Of a stretch of 64,000 nt of DNA, positions 28,405-37,108 are shown piece after piece. Location of the stretch: NCBI RefSeq assembly GCF_902459535.1, contig NZ_LR699554.1, positions 3,038,001 through 3,102,000 of the forward strand. Reading direction: 5' to 3'. Below the pieces are notes generated by a model that had not been told where the DNA came from, searched no databases, and was given only the letters and a program-made list of their open reading frames with translations. Both the position numbers and the translations under genes were made by a program. Source of the stretch: Paraburkholderia dioscoreae (GTDB lineage Bacteria > Pseudomonadota > Gammaproteobacteria > Burkholderiales > Burkholderiaceae). Positions within the stretch are counted from its first letter, which is position 1. The number at the start of each line of letters is the position of its first letter.

Positions 28405-28908
28405 TCACGCCATCCGCACGGAACCCTGAGCGCCCTTCGCACTGCTTTCCACGAAAGCCTTCACGAGGCACACCAGCGCATGCATGCCGGTGCGCGGATG
28501 GCGCAGGCAGCAATGCACTTGTTCGCTGCGGCTTTCACCGAGCAGGCACCACGAACAGAAGTGCTCGCAGTTGTTCGTGAGCAGGCGATAGTGGTTTTCG
28601 CCGAGACGGGAGCGCGCGCGCCGTACGGCTTCGTCGCCGACGTAGCGGGCGGACGGAGTCGAACGGATCGACAGCGGGTGGCCGGCGGCGAATTGTTCCA
28701 GTTCCACTTCCTCAACCGGGCCGCGATGCGCTGAGCTCGCAAAGCCCGCGTAATGAACCACGCGACCATTGCCCACATAGATACCGTGGTGTTCGTAACC
28801 GCGACGTTGCGTGACGAGATGCGCGCCGACCGGCAGGTCGATGGTGGACGCGGCGTCGCGGCGGTCTTCGCTGCTTTCGCTGCTCGTCTGAAGAGGGTTC
28901 GTGTTCAT
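28405..28908 (-). CDS. LRAT-domain (NlpC/P60-superfamily) protein
   Basis: The 167-residue protein contains LPVGAHLVTQRRGYEHHGIYVG with His40 in the position of the LRAT catalytic His, VVHYAGF with a second His, and the nucleophile motif NNCEHFCSWC with Cys114. This is the H-rev107/LRAT fold of thiol acyltransferases and phospholipases. Residues 1-25 look disordered and there is no signal peptide. The start is supported by GCGAGG upstream of ATG 28906-28908. It is divergent from the first double-glycine peptide gene with 469 bp between; whether it belongs to that system (for example as a modifying enzyme) is open. Confidence 0.8.
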   Translation of the reverse strand: MNTNPLQTSSESSEDRRDAASTIDLPVGAHLVTQRRGYEHHGIYVGNGRVVHYAGFASSAHRGPVEEVELEQFAAGHPLSIRSTPSARYVGDEAVRRARSRLGENHYRLLTNNCEHFCSWCLLGESRSEQVHCCLRHPRTGMHALVCLVKAFVESSAKGAQGSVRMA

Positions 28909-29042
28909 GGCTGGCCTCGCTTCGATTTCCAACACTGTTGCGAGGTTATTTGCATCATCCGGGCCATGCGCGCGAAAGCCTTTATTTAAAGGGTTTCGCG
29001 GGAAATCGGATCGTTGCGGATGCGACGAGTGTCCGTTGCCAG

Positions 29043-29069
29043 CCGACAGAATTTCGCCCAAAGTGTTGG
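29043..29069. promoter_or_regulatory. Candidate upstream activator site (divergent spacing)
   Basis: CCGACA and TGTTGG lie 15 bases apart, close to the CCRACA-N12/13-TGTYGG repeat found ahead of the other peptide promoters, but 224 bp from the -24 element instead of about 122. Nearer to this promoter are two direct TGTTGG half sites (29146-29151 and 29178-29183), which may be the working sites instead. Confidence 0.35.
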
Positions 29070-29292
29070 CGTAGGGCGCTCATTCGTCACGGCTGCGCGG
29101 GGTGGAAGCGCGTCGATTAATGAGGACGGGTGAAACGCCTCGATGTGTTGGGCGCAGTATCGGTTCAATCCCGAGCTTGTTGGGCGCCAGCCGACCCATG
29201 ACTACGCGCCTCACCTTGCGCGGGATATGCAAGCACGCGGAATCGCCCGGCAATCAAGGCGTTACGGCAAACCGCGTGAATCGTCCGCGAAT

Positions 29293-29308
29293 TGGCATGG
29301 CACTTGCA
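29293..29308 (+). promoter_or_regulatory. Sigma-54 (-24/-12) promoter of the first peptide gene
   Basis: TGGCATGGCACTTGCA matches the sigma-54 consensus, with GG and GC in the required spacing. It lies 70 bp before the ATG of the peptide gene and would drive that gene and the PP2C gene behind it. Confidence 0.85.
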
Positions 29309-29377
29309 CCATTTCGCCCAGACTCATTCAAACCGCGCGTCACCGCGCGCGTTACACGCGGCCAACCGGAGAACGAC

Positions 29378-29665
29378 ATGGCTTCTATCACAGTGAACGA
29401 CCTCTCGCTGAACCTCGCGCTAGACCGTAAAGCGATGACAGCGATTCGCGGTGGCGGCGGCGCACCGTGGGTATACGGCTGGATCCAGCCTTATGTACGC
29501 AATACGCCGAGCATTGGACCCGTCGTGAACCTGTACGACGTGACCAACAACTTCTATGCTAACCAGATGATCAACACGTTCCAGTCGATCGACGTACGCA
29601 ACGCCGGCGCGAACTCGAACATCAGTGTCTCCCCCGACGCACGCAGCAGAAACGATACGGTGTAA
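29378..29665 (+). CDS. Double-glycine leader small secreted protein (peptide 1)
   Basis: The 95-residue protein has a 26-residue leader ending LDRKAMTAIRGG. Leu(-12), Met(-7), Ile(-4) and Gly-Gly(-2,-1) match the double-glycine leader rule recognised by C39-peptidase transporters. The mature part (about 69 residues) begins GGAPWVYGW and is rich in Asn, Val and Ser. GGAGAA lies eight bases before the ATG. It shares the N-terminal pattern V-x-D-L-S with the other peptides of the locus. The PP2C gene follows after five bases, so peptide and phosphatase are in one transcript. Extra glycines (GGGG) leave the exact cut site open. Function is unknown: bacteriocin, matrix or signalling protein are all possible. 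Confidence 0.85.
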   Translation: MASITVNDLSLNLALDRKAMTAIRGGGGAPWVYGWIQPYVRNTPSIGPVVNLYDVTNNFYANQMINTFQSIDVRNAGANSNISVSPDARSRNDTV

Positions 29666-29670
29666 ACGTT

Positions 29671-30441
29671 GTGACCTGTGCCAGCCAATTTCGCTGGACG
29701 TCGTCCGCGCGTTCCGACGCCGGACGCGTCCGCGAAATCAACGAAGATGCCTGCCTCGACCAGTCCGAGCTCGGACGCTGGGCCGTCGCCGACGGCATGG
29801 GCGGGCACGCGGTCGGCGATCTGGCGAGCCGTCTGGTGATCGATGCACTCGCCCGGCTCACCTCGCCGGTCAGCATGAAAGCCTTCGTCGCCGACGCGCG
29901 CGCGCGCCTGCAAAGCGCCAATCGTCAACTGCGGGAAGAAGCCGCGCGACGCCAGGTGCAGCGTATCGGCAGTACGGTCGTCGTGCTGCTCGCCTGCGAC
30001 CGCTTCTGCGGCTATGTGTGGGCCGGCGACAGTCGCCTGTATCTGCTGCGCGAAGGCAGCTTGCGGCAGCTCACACGCGATCACAGTCAGGTCGAAGCGC
30101 TCAAGTCGCTCGGCGTGATCTCCGAGGAAGAGGCACGGCATCATCCGGCGCAGCACATGATTACGCGCGCTGTAGGCGCGACAGACGTGCTCGAACTCGA
30201 CGACGATGCCATCGAAGTCGTGGACGGCGACGTCTTCCTTCTCTGCAGCGACGGCCTGAGCAACGAGGTCAGCGAAGAAGACATGCTCGCCGTGCTGAGC
30301 AAGGCGGCGAGCGCGAACGCCTCTGAAGAGCTCGTCGACCTGGCGCTCGCGCGCGGCGGTCGCGACAACATCACCGCCGTGGTCGTGCGCGCAGAAGATC
30401 CCAACGCATCGGACAAAACCCTGCTTAACCCGGCCCCCTGA
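29671..30441 (+). CDS. PP2C-type Ser/Thr protein phosphatase (PppA-like)
   Basis: The 256-residue protein has the PP2C metal-site motifs RSDAGRVREINED, VADGMGGH, WAGDSRLYLLR, LCSDGLSNEV and GGRDNITAVVV, all with the acidic residues intact. It is cytoplasmic and would remove phosphate from Ser/Thr, opposing the kinase at 45549-47699 and controlling binding by the FHA protein at 37086-39668. Translation starts at a GTG five bases after the peptide stop. It stands convergent with the sigma-54 activator gene, 24 bp apart. Confidence 0.93.
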   Translation: MTCASQFRWTSSARSDAGRVREINEDACLDQSELGRWAVADGMGGHAVGDLASRLVIDALARLTSPVSMKAFVADARARLQSANRQLREEAARRQVQRIGSTVVVLLACDRFCGYVWAGDSRLYLLREGSLRQLTRDHSQVEALKSLGVISEEEARHHPAQHMITRAVGATDVLELDDDAIEVVDGDVFLLCSDGLSNEVSEEDMLAVLSKAASANASEELVDLALARGGRDNITAVVVRAEDPNASDKTLLNPAP

Positions 30442-30465
30442 GCGCATCTTCGTCGCGCTGCGGGC

Positions 30466-31821
30466 TTACGTCTCGCCTTCTTCGTCGTCATGGTCGTCCG
30501 CGCCGTTCCTGTTCGCGGCCGGCTGATTGCGGTTGCGGAAATCCTTTGAATGCAGACCATGCTTCTTCAGCAGCATCTGCAGATGCGAACGGTTCATGTC
30601 GATACGGCGAGCCAGTTCCGCGACCGTGCCGCTCACTTCGCGAAGGCCGCGCTCGAGAAAGGCTTTTTCGGCGTCGTCGCTGGCGGCACGCTTGGCGTCG
30701 CTCAACGACATCAGGTTCGTCACGCTGATTGGTTCCTGCCCCGTGGCAGTCGCGGCGTTAAACGACGACGCCGCTCCGGGCGCCGCCGGTCGCATGTCCA
30801 GCGGCAAGTGATCGATATCGGCCATATCGCCGGCCAGACACGACACGCGATACATCACGTTGCGCAGTTCGCGGATATTGCCCGGATACGCATAGTTGAG
30901 CAGAAAGTCCCGCAGACGCGGCGTCATTCGCACGGGCCTGCGCTTCAACGTACCGGCGGCTTCATCGCCGAACCACGCAATCAGCAATGGGATTTCATCG
31001 CGACGCTCGCGCAGCGGCGGCAGCGTGACATGAATCACGCTGAGCCGGTAGAACAGATCCTCGCGAAACTTGCCCTCTTCGCTGAGTTGCCGCAGATTGC
31101 GGTTGGTCGCCGCGACGATGCGCGTATCCACCGCGATTGTTTCATCGGAGCCGACGCGCTGAATCTCATGCGCTTCCAGCACGCGCAGCAGCTTCACCTG
31201 GCCGGCGAGCGGCAATTCGCCGATCTCGTCGAGAAAAATGGTACCCGTATGCGCGCTTTCGAATTTCCCCTTGCGGTCGCTCGAAGCCCCCGTGAACGCG
31301 CCTTTGCGATGTCCGAACAGTTCCGACTCCAGCAGATTGTCGGGAATCGCGCCGCAGTTCACGGAAATAAACGGTTTGTCGGCGCGCGAGCCGTTGGCGT
31401 GAATCACCTTCGCCATCAGCTCCTTGCCGGTGCCGCTTTCGCCGTCGATCAGCACGGGTAGATCGGTCGGCGCCGCTTTCTCGGCGATTTCGAGCGATTC
31501 GAGCAAACGCGGATTGTCGCCGAAAGTCCCCTCGAAAATGAAGCTGCGTTCGAGTAGCGCTTTGCGCCGCGCGCCGCGCGATTGATCGACACGCTCCTGG
31601 GGCTCGGCGGCCACTGCCGCTTGCACGAAACGTTCCTTGTGCGACAGTTGCATCACCTCGTCGCGTAGCGAGGTGGCTTGCCGGAGTAGTTTGTCGATGT
31701 CCGCGCGCTCCAGCCGCGACGACCAGCGCAACGTGGAGCGCAAAATCTCGATCCGCTCGATCAGCCCCGCATACGAAATTGCGGGACTGGCCTCTTCAAT
31801 CTGGTCGAGTATCTTCATCAT
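30466..31821 (-). CDS. Sigma-54-dependent transcriptional activator (no receiver domain)
   Basis: The 451-residue protein has an N-terminal helical region of about 95 residues that is not a receiver or GAF domain I can identify. The AAA+ domain has Walker A GESGTGKE (127-134), the sigma-54-contacting loop GAFTGA (174-179), Walker B TIFLDEIGEL (194-203) and an arginine-finger region. A FIS-type helix-turn-helix follows (VAELARRIDMNRSHLQMLLKK). It is the obvious candidate to drive the five -24/-12 promoters ahead of the peptide genes. Its ATG overlaps the stop of the ABC transporter gene (TGATG); a GTG one codon upstream is an alternative. The N-terminal domain may sense the FHA/kinase system, by analogy only. 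The tail is very acidic (DDHDDEEGE). Confidence 0.93.
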   Translation of the reverse strand: MMKILDQIEEASPAISYAGLIERIEILRSTLRWSSRLERADIDKLLRQATSLRDEVMQLSHKERFVQAAVAAEPQERVDQSRGARRKALLERSFIFEGTFGDNPRLLESLEIAEKAAPTDLPVLIDGESGTGKELMAKVIHANGSRADKPFISVNCGAIPDNLLESELFGHRKGAFTGASSDRKGKFESAHTGTIFLDEIGELPLAGQVKLLRVLEAHEIQRVGSDETIAVDTRIVAATNRNLRQLSEEGKFREDLFYRLSVIHVTLPPLRERRDEIPLLIAWFGDEAAGTLKRRPVRMTPRLRDFLLNYAYPGNIRELRNVMYRVSCLAGDMADIDHLPLDMRPAAPGAASSFNAATATGQEPISVTNLMSLSDAKRAASDDAEKAFLERGLREVSGTVAELARRIDMNRSHLQMLLKKHGLHSKDFRNRNQPAANRNGADDHDDEEGET

Positions 31822-34800
31822 CACGCACTCAACTGTTTCTGGACCAACTGGTAATACATACCGCCGCGCTGAATCAGCTCTTCGTGACGGCCCTGTTCCA
31901 CAATCGCTCCTTCGTACAGCACGAGAATCTTGTCCGCACGCATGATCGTGCTGAGTCTATGCGCGATGATCACCGCCGTGCGGCCTTTCAGGATGTCGTG
32001 CATATTGCCGAGAATATTGCTTTCCGATTGCGAGTCCAGTGCCGAAGTCGCTTCGTCGAATACCAGCAGCCGCGGATCGTGATACAGCGCCCGCGCAATG
32101 CACAACCGCTGGATCTGCCCGCCCGACAAACCGATTCCGCGCTCACCGACAATCTGCTCATAGCCGAGCGGCATCTTGCTGATGAACGCGTGTGCGTCGG
32201 CCATCTTCGCCACTTCCTCGATGCGGCGCCGATCGGGCGCATCGTCTCCGCTCGCGATATTCTCGGCAATCGTGCCGGAAAACAGCAGGTTGCTCTGCAT
32301 CACATAGCCGATCTGCGCGCGGTAATAGGCTTTATCGACCACGCCGAGATCGTAACCGTCTATCGTCATCTTGCCCTCGGTTGGCGTGTAGAAGCCGACC
32401 AGCAACTTGGCGAGCGTGGTCTTGCCCGAACCGCTGCGCCCGACTATCGCCACCAGTTCACCCGGCTTGATATCGAAGCTGATGTTTTCGAGCACGTACG
32501 ACGAGTCGTTTTCGCCGTAGCGGAAATAAACGCCGCTCAGACTGATTTCGCCCTGGAGTTCTGGCAGCATCACACGCGAAGGCAGATCCTGAGGCTTCTG
32601 CTCGGGTTCGATATCGAGTACATCGCCAAGGCGTTCCATTGCCACGCCGGCATCATTCAGCATGCTCCACAAGCCGACCAGGCCCATCAACGGACCCAGT
32701 ACGCTGCCCATGAACGCGTTGAACGCGATCAACTGGCCGATCGTCATTTCGCGCGCCAGCACGAGATTCGCGCCGACCCAGAGAATCGCAATCGTGGTCG
32801 CGGCATTCAGCAACTGACTGCCGAGTCCCACGAGAATGTTGAACGCATGCGCGCGATATTGCACTTCGAGCGCCTTCGCGTACTTCTTCTCCCAACGCAA
32901 ACGCACCGGCCGCTCGATACCCATGCCCTTGATGGTCTCGACACCTGCGAGCGCTTCCATCAGAAACGACTTCGATTCGGTCGACGCGGTGAACACTTCG
33001 CGCGCATAGCCTTTGATCTTAGGCGTGGCGATCGCGGTCAGCGCCATGATCGGAATGACGAACGCAATCAACACCAGCGTCATCTTCACGTTGTAGACGA
33101 ACATGATCGTGAAGTAGATGAACACCATCAGCAGGTTCAGCGCCGTGGTGACTGTGGATTCGGTCAGGAAAGCGCGGATCGTCTGGTTCTCCTGGAAGCG
33201 CGCGAAAATGTCGCCGGTCTTGCGCTTGGCGAAAAACGAGAATGGCAGCGACAGGGTGTGCCTGAAGAACTGCGACATCATCGCGAAGTCCATATTGCGC
33301 ACCATGAAATTGGCCAGATAGGCGCGAATCGACGACATCAACTGCGAAAAGACATTGGCGATAATCAAGCCGCCAATCAGCAGATGCAGCAGGCTGACAT
33401 TCTGATGCACGATCACGCCGTCCAGAATGTTCTGGATAATCAGCGGCGGAATCACGCCCAATACCTGAATCACGAAGGTGGCGAGAAACAGGTGGCCGAG
33501 AATCTTCTTGTACGGCGTGAGGTAGCCGACAAAGCGGATCCACGGCGAACGCGCGGCGGACATTTGCAGCAGATTCGGGCCGCCGGCAAACAGCAGACAG
33601 GTGCCGCTCCAGCCGCGCTCGAAATCTTCGACGGTCATCTTCCTGAAGCCGACCGCCGGGTCCGCGACCCACACATAATCTTTTGAAAGCCCATACACCA
33701 CGACATAGTGGTAGCCCTCCCAGTGCACGATGAACGGCAGGTCGAAGCCGCGCAACGAATCGAACGTGCATTGCACGCCGCGCGCTGTGAAGCCAAGCGA
33801 CTCGCCCGCACGCGCGAGACTGTCGAGCGTGGCGCCCTGAGTGGTGACGTTGGCGAGTTCGCGCAATTTGCCGAGCGTCATCGGAATGCTGTAGTGGCGG
33901 CATATCATCGCAAGACATGCCGCGCCGCAGTCCATTTCCTCGGCCTGTTCGACCAGCGCGAAGCGTTTGATCACCTTCTCGCCAAACTCGGGTTTGGTCT
34001 GCAGATCGAGCATGAGCGGCAGCTTGCGCCGCTGTTCGAGCCGCTTTTGCCGCTGCAATTCGCGGTCGCCGTAACGAATCCGCTCGTCGAGTACTTCGCG
34101 CAACTTCGGATTGCGTTCGAGAATGAAGTGGACCGTGCGCTCAGGAATCACCAGTAGCCGCGTATCGGTCGTCGCGACAGCCGAGGCCATCTGCTCCTGG
34201 CGCATCAGGCAAGCTTTCTCGCCGAATATCTCGCCTTCGCCGAGCGTGGCGAGCGTGTAGTCACGACCTTCCTCGTGCCGGACAATACGCACTTGGCCCT
34301 GCCGCACCACATACAACCGCCGGTCCTCGCGTCCATCCTGCTTGAGAATCTCCTTGCCGGCTGCGACCCGCTTCACACCGACGCTGCGCACATACTCTTC
34401 GAGTTCCGCCTTGTTCAGCTTGCCACGCAGATCGAACAGTTGCGCGACGAAACCGCCCGCGGAGTTGATTGCCACATAACTGGCGACGAACGCCAGCGCG
34501 GCCTGATTGCCGGCGATCACCGGCTCGATCGCGGCACGCGGAATGAACAGCAACTCGGTTTTCGCCGACGCCCGCACCGACGCTTCGTGAACATAGGCGC
34601 GCAGCATCGCGATATCGGCAAAGATCTCGCCGGATTTGCGCACCCCCATGCTGGTTTCCTTGCCGTGCTCCTCCGTGAAAATCCGCACGGAACCCGAGCG
34701 AACCACGTATAGCCCGTCGGCCGTCTCGCCCGCGGAGCAGACCGTTTCGCCGAAGGAATAGAAGCGCGCTTGCGCATATTCGGCAAGACGCTCGATCTCG

Positions 34801-34877
34801 TCGCGCGAAAATGGCGAAAGGATCTCCACCGAGGTCAGAAACTCGGCTGCGGAGGGCGCGGTCTGGGGTGCATCCAT
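31821..34877 (-). CDS. Peptidase-containing ABC exporter with two cyclic-nucleotide-binding domains
   Basis: This 1018-residue protein carries, in order, two cNMP-binding-like domains (about 15-130 and 155-265), a C39 leader-peptidase domain (about 300-430), a six-helix ABC membrane domain (about 450-740) and an ATPase domain (780-1015). The peptidase has its catalytic set: Gln311, Cys317 in EMDCGAACL, His390 in YHYVVVYG and Asp406 in WVADPA. The ATPase has Walker A GRSGSGKTT, signature LSGGQIQRL (from 917), Walker B LLVFDEATSALD and His973. It would cut double-glycine leaders and export the mature proteins using the adaptor and outer-membrane factor encoded nearby. Two cNMP domains on such a transporter recall the NHLM-type bacteriocin exporters. 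The operon is FHA - adaptor - isomerase - exporter - activator. Confidence 0.95.
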   Translation of the reverse strand: MDAPQTAPSAAEFLTSVEILSPFSRDEIERLAEYAQARFYSFGETVCSAGETADGLYVVRSGSVRIFTEEHGKETSMGVRKSGEIFADIAMLRAYVHEASVRASAKTELLFIPRAAIEPVIAGNQAALAFVASYVAINSAGGFVAQLFDLRGKLNKAELEEYVRSVGVKRVAAGKEILKQDGREDRRLYVVRQGQVRIVRHEEGRDYTLATLGEGEIFGEKACLMRQEQMASAVATTDTRLLVIPERTVHFILERNPKLREVLDERIRYGDRELQRQKRLEQRRKLPLMLDLQTKPEFGEKVIKRFALVEQAEEMDCGAACLAMICRHYSIPMTLGKLRELANVTTQGATLDSLARAGESLGFTARGVQCTFDSLRGFDLPFIVHWEGYHYVVVYGLSKDYVWVADPAVGFRKMTVEDFERGWSGTCLLFAGGPNLLQMSAARSPWIRFVGYLTPYKKILGHLFLATFVIQVLGVIPPLIIQNILDGVIVHQNVSLLHLLIGGLIIANVFSQLMSSIRAYLANFMVRNMDFAMMSQFFRHTLSLPFSFFAKRKTGDIFARFQENQTIRAFLTESTVTTALNLLMVFIYFTIMFVYNVKMTLVLIAFVIPIMALTAIATPKIKGYAREVFTASTESKSFLMEALAGVETIKGMGIERPVRLRWEKKYAKALEVQYRAHAFNILVGLGSQLLNAATTIAILWVGANLVLAREMTIGQLIAFNAFMGSVLGPLMGLVGLWSMLNDAGVAMERLGDVLDIEPEQKPQDLPSRVMLPELQGEISLSGVYFRYGENDSSYVLENISFDIKPGELVAIVGRSGSGKTTLAKLLVGFYTPTEGKMTIDGYDLGVVDKAYYRAQIGYVMQSNLLFSGTIAENIASGDDAPDRRRIEEVAKMADAHAFISKMPLGYEQIVGERGIGLSGGQIQRLCIARALYHDPRLLVFDEATSALDSQSESNILGNMHDILKGRTAVIIAHRLSTIMRADKILVLYEGAIVEQGRHEELIQRGGMYYQLVQKQLSA

Positions 34878-34944
34878 GTGCTTGCGGACCTCGAATCGGC
34901 GTGTCGTGGCGTTGTTTCAATGCGGCATGCAGGGCGCGAACGGA

Positions 34945-35697
34945 CTAGCGCGCTTCGATCACGTGTTCCTGCGCACGTGCGATCAGCCAGCTTTCGCGCA
35001 ACAGCCGCCTGACTTCGGCGGCCACGTCGGCGTCCAGCGTCGCGGGATATTTGGCCGTGACGGCGAAAATCTCGAAGCACGAGCGATCCGCCGATGGAAA
35101 CGGCCCCAGCAGGTCGCCCACAGCCGCGTTGAAAATCTTCGCTTCGATATCCGGCTTCAATGAGCCTCGCAGCACCTTGCCGATCACGCCGCCCGCCTCG
35201 CGCGTATCCGCAATCGAGTGCTCGCGCGCCATGTCGGCAAAACTGTCGGGATCGTCGTGCAGATACGAAATCATTTCCTTCGCCTTGCCCTCGCTGTCGA
35301 GCACGATATGGCTCACCTCGATCGCGTCGAATTTCGGCGAATTCAGCGCGAAGTAATCCTTGATAGCGGCCTCGTTGCCGATCTCGTCGAGCATCTTCTC
35401 CTGATACAGTCCGTCGGTAATGAAAGCCTCGAACTCGTCGAGACTGACGTTGAGCGCGTCGAGGTACTGATTCATATCCGTCGCGCGATGCAAGCCGCGC
35501 ACGCGGCGGAATTGATCGGCGCGTTGCTGGATTTCGTCGGCGCTCACGGTTATGCCCTGCTTCTTCGCCGCGTGAACCGTGAGCTTGTCGCGCACGATCT
35601 GCTCGATCAGGCTTTCGAACTGGCCGGTCAGTTTCAGAAGGCGAATGAACTCGCTCACGTCCACGACTTCGTCATCGATTCGCACTATCGCGGTCAT
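34945..35697 (-). CDS. Parvulin/SurA-like peptidyl-prolyl isomerase without signal peptide
   Basis: The 250-residue protein has a SurA-N-like helical part (DVSEFIRLLKLTGQFESLIEQIV) and a C-terminal parvulin-type rotamase domain with SHIVLDSEGKAKEMISYL, SIADTREAGGVIGKVLRGSL and FNAAVGDLLGPFP. Unlike SurA or PrsA it has no export signal, so it should act in the cytoplasm, perhaps keeping the small proteins unfolded or presenting them to the exporter. AAAGGAG lies eight bases ahead of the ATG. It sits between adaptor and exporter genes in the same operon. Confidence 0.85.
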   Translation of the reverse strand: MTAIVRIDDEVVDVSEFIRLLKLTGQFESLIEQIVRDKLTVHAAKKQGITVSADEIQQRADQFRRVRGLHRATDMNQYLDALNVSLDEFEAFITDGLYQEKMLDEIGNEAAIKDYFALNSPKFDAIEVSHIVLDSEGKAKEMISYLHDDPDSFADMAREHSIADTREAGGVIGKVLRGSLKPDIEAKIFNAAVGDLLGPFPSADRSCFEIFAVTAKYPATLDADVAAEVRRLLRESWLIARAQEHVIEAR

Positions 35698-35734
35698 TTC
35701 ATCCGCTCCTTTAATTGACGTGTGATCCGCGCGG

Positions 35735-37108
35735 TCAACCCGCTACCTGCCTGAACGGATCGAGACCCAGGTCGATCAGGCGGCGCTCGCGCACCACGAT
35801 CTCGGCGCTTGCCGTCATGCCGTAGCGCAACGGATAGCGCGTGTCGGCAATCTGGTAGTAATCCTTGTCGAGCGTGACGCGGCCTTCGTAGACCGGCTGC
35901 TTGTCCGTCGACGACGGCTTGGTGGCCGGGGAAATATAGGCCAGCGTGCCGTTGATCAGCCCATAGCGCTGATAGGGAAAGGCGTTGAACTTCAGCTTGA
36001 CGGGCAAGCCTTCGTGCAAAAAAGCGCGATCGTGTTCGGCAATTTCTATTTTCAGCACGGGCCGTGCGTCTTTCGGCGCAATGCCGCCGAGCGGCGCGTT
36101 CGCCTGAATCTTGTCGCCGCGCTGCGTCGAGGTCACGTCGGTAATGACGCCCGAGACCGGCGCGAGGATCAGCAGAAAATTATCCTTGTCGATGTTCTCG
36201 AAGCGAATCCGCGCGGCCGCCTCGGACACCAGCCGCGCACTTTGCAGTTGCAGGCGCAACTTGTCTTCCGCGTCGGTAATGTCGCGCACCGCCGAATCGT
36301 ATTGAAGCTGCAGGTCGGTGGTCTGCTGGCCACTGGTTTCCAGTTGCGCATTCGCCTGTGCGTATTCATGGCTCAGGCGGAAATCCAGCTCCGCGAGTTT
36401 TGATTGCGCGACACGGTACGCGTTATCCGCTTCCATCGCCGCAGTGCGTTTCTGCTCCACCTGCAATTCGGCAATACCGCCTCCGCCCGGCTGCGCGAAC
36501 AGCCGCGAGTAGCGGTCCAATTCCTGGCGCGCCGCTTCACGCGTGCGCCGGGCATTGTCGAGCACGCTGCGCGCTTCGTCGAGTTCGGCCTTCTGCCCTT
36601 CCGCGAGTTTGGTCGTGCCTTCGGAGACGCGATTTTCGTGCTGGTGTGCTTCCACCTCCATCTGCGCCTTGAGCGCGGCCGCTTTACGCTCCATCAGCGC
36701 TTTCTTCTCAGGGAACTGCTTCCAGTCGCGCTCGGCGTCTTCCAGTTTGAGTTGCGCTTGCAACGCGTTGCTGGCGGCCTCGATTGCACCGCGCGCGTTC
36801 AACCGCGCCAGCACGTCGCCCTTCGATACGGGTTGCCCCTCGGCGATATACAGATCGGCAAGCTCGCCGTCGATCGGCGCGTAGATCCGGCGCACCTCCG
36901 ATTCCGGCGACAGGGTGCCTTGCGCGCTAACGATCACATCCGCACGCCCCACGAACGACCACAGCAGTCCCACCACGACCAGCGCGACCATCGCCCAGAT
37001 CAGCGCGCGCGCAATCCGCACGGGCTCCGCCGTGAGAATCGCAATGCCCTCGACGCTGTGATCTTCCAGCGCCTCCGACAACGGTCTAGGGTGACTGTCG
37101 CGCTTCAC
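35735..37108 (-). CDS. HlyD-family membrane-fusion (adaptor) protein
   Basis: The 457-residue protein has a cytoplasmic N-terminus, one membrane segment (about 34-54, IWAMVALVVVGLLWSFVGR) and a biotinyl-lipoyl-like half motif (IYAPIDGELADLYIAEGQPVSKGDVLARL split around a hairpin). A long coiled-coil hairpin of about 200 residues and the matching beta-barrel region (LAPVSGVITDV, GLPVKLKFNAFPYQRYG) complete it. It links the inner-membrane exporter to the outer-membrane channel. Its start overlaps the end of the FHA gene by 23 bases. The coiled coil fits a TolC-type partner such as the product of 39898-41352. Confidence 0.93.
   Translation of the reverse strand: MKRDSHPRPLSEALEDHSVEGIAILTAEPVRIARALIWAMVALVVVGLLWSFVGRADVIVSAQGTLSPESEVRRIYAPIDGELADLYIAEGQPVSKGDVLARLNARGAIEAASNALQAQLKLEDAERDWKQFPEKKALMERKAAALKAQMEVEAHQHENRVSEGTTKLAEGQKAELDEARSVLDNARRTREAARQELDRYSRLFAQPGGGGIAELQVEQKRTAAMEADNAYRVAQSKLAELDFRLSHEYAQANAQLETSGQQTTDLQLQYDSAVRDITDAEDKLRLQLQSARLVSEAAARIRFENIDKDNFLLILAPVSGVITDVTSTQRGDKIQANAPLGGIAPKDARPVLKIEIAEHDRAFLHEGLPVKLKFNAFPYQRYGLINGTLAYISPATKPSSTDKQPVYEGRVTLDKDYYQIADTRYPLRYGMTASAEIVVRERRLIDLGLDPFRQVAG

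Larger units (their letters stand above)
28909..29377. other. 469-bp divergent control region with sigma-54 elements
   Basis: No gene is seen. It holds the -24/-12 promoter of the first double-glycine peptide gene (29293-29308), an inverted-repeat candidate activator site (29043-29069), and two direct copies of TGTTGGGCGC (from 29146 and 29178). Confidence 0.6.

Noticed and set aside
31779..33686. Long plus-strand open frame (about 635 codons) opposite the ABC exporter gene
   Set aside because: It is the GC-rich antisense of a clear C39-ABC gene; the translation is His/Arg/Gln-rich and has no domain or ribosome site.
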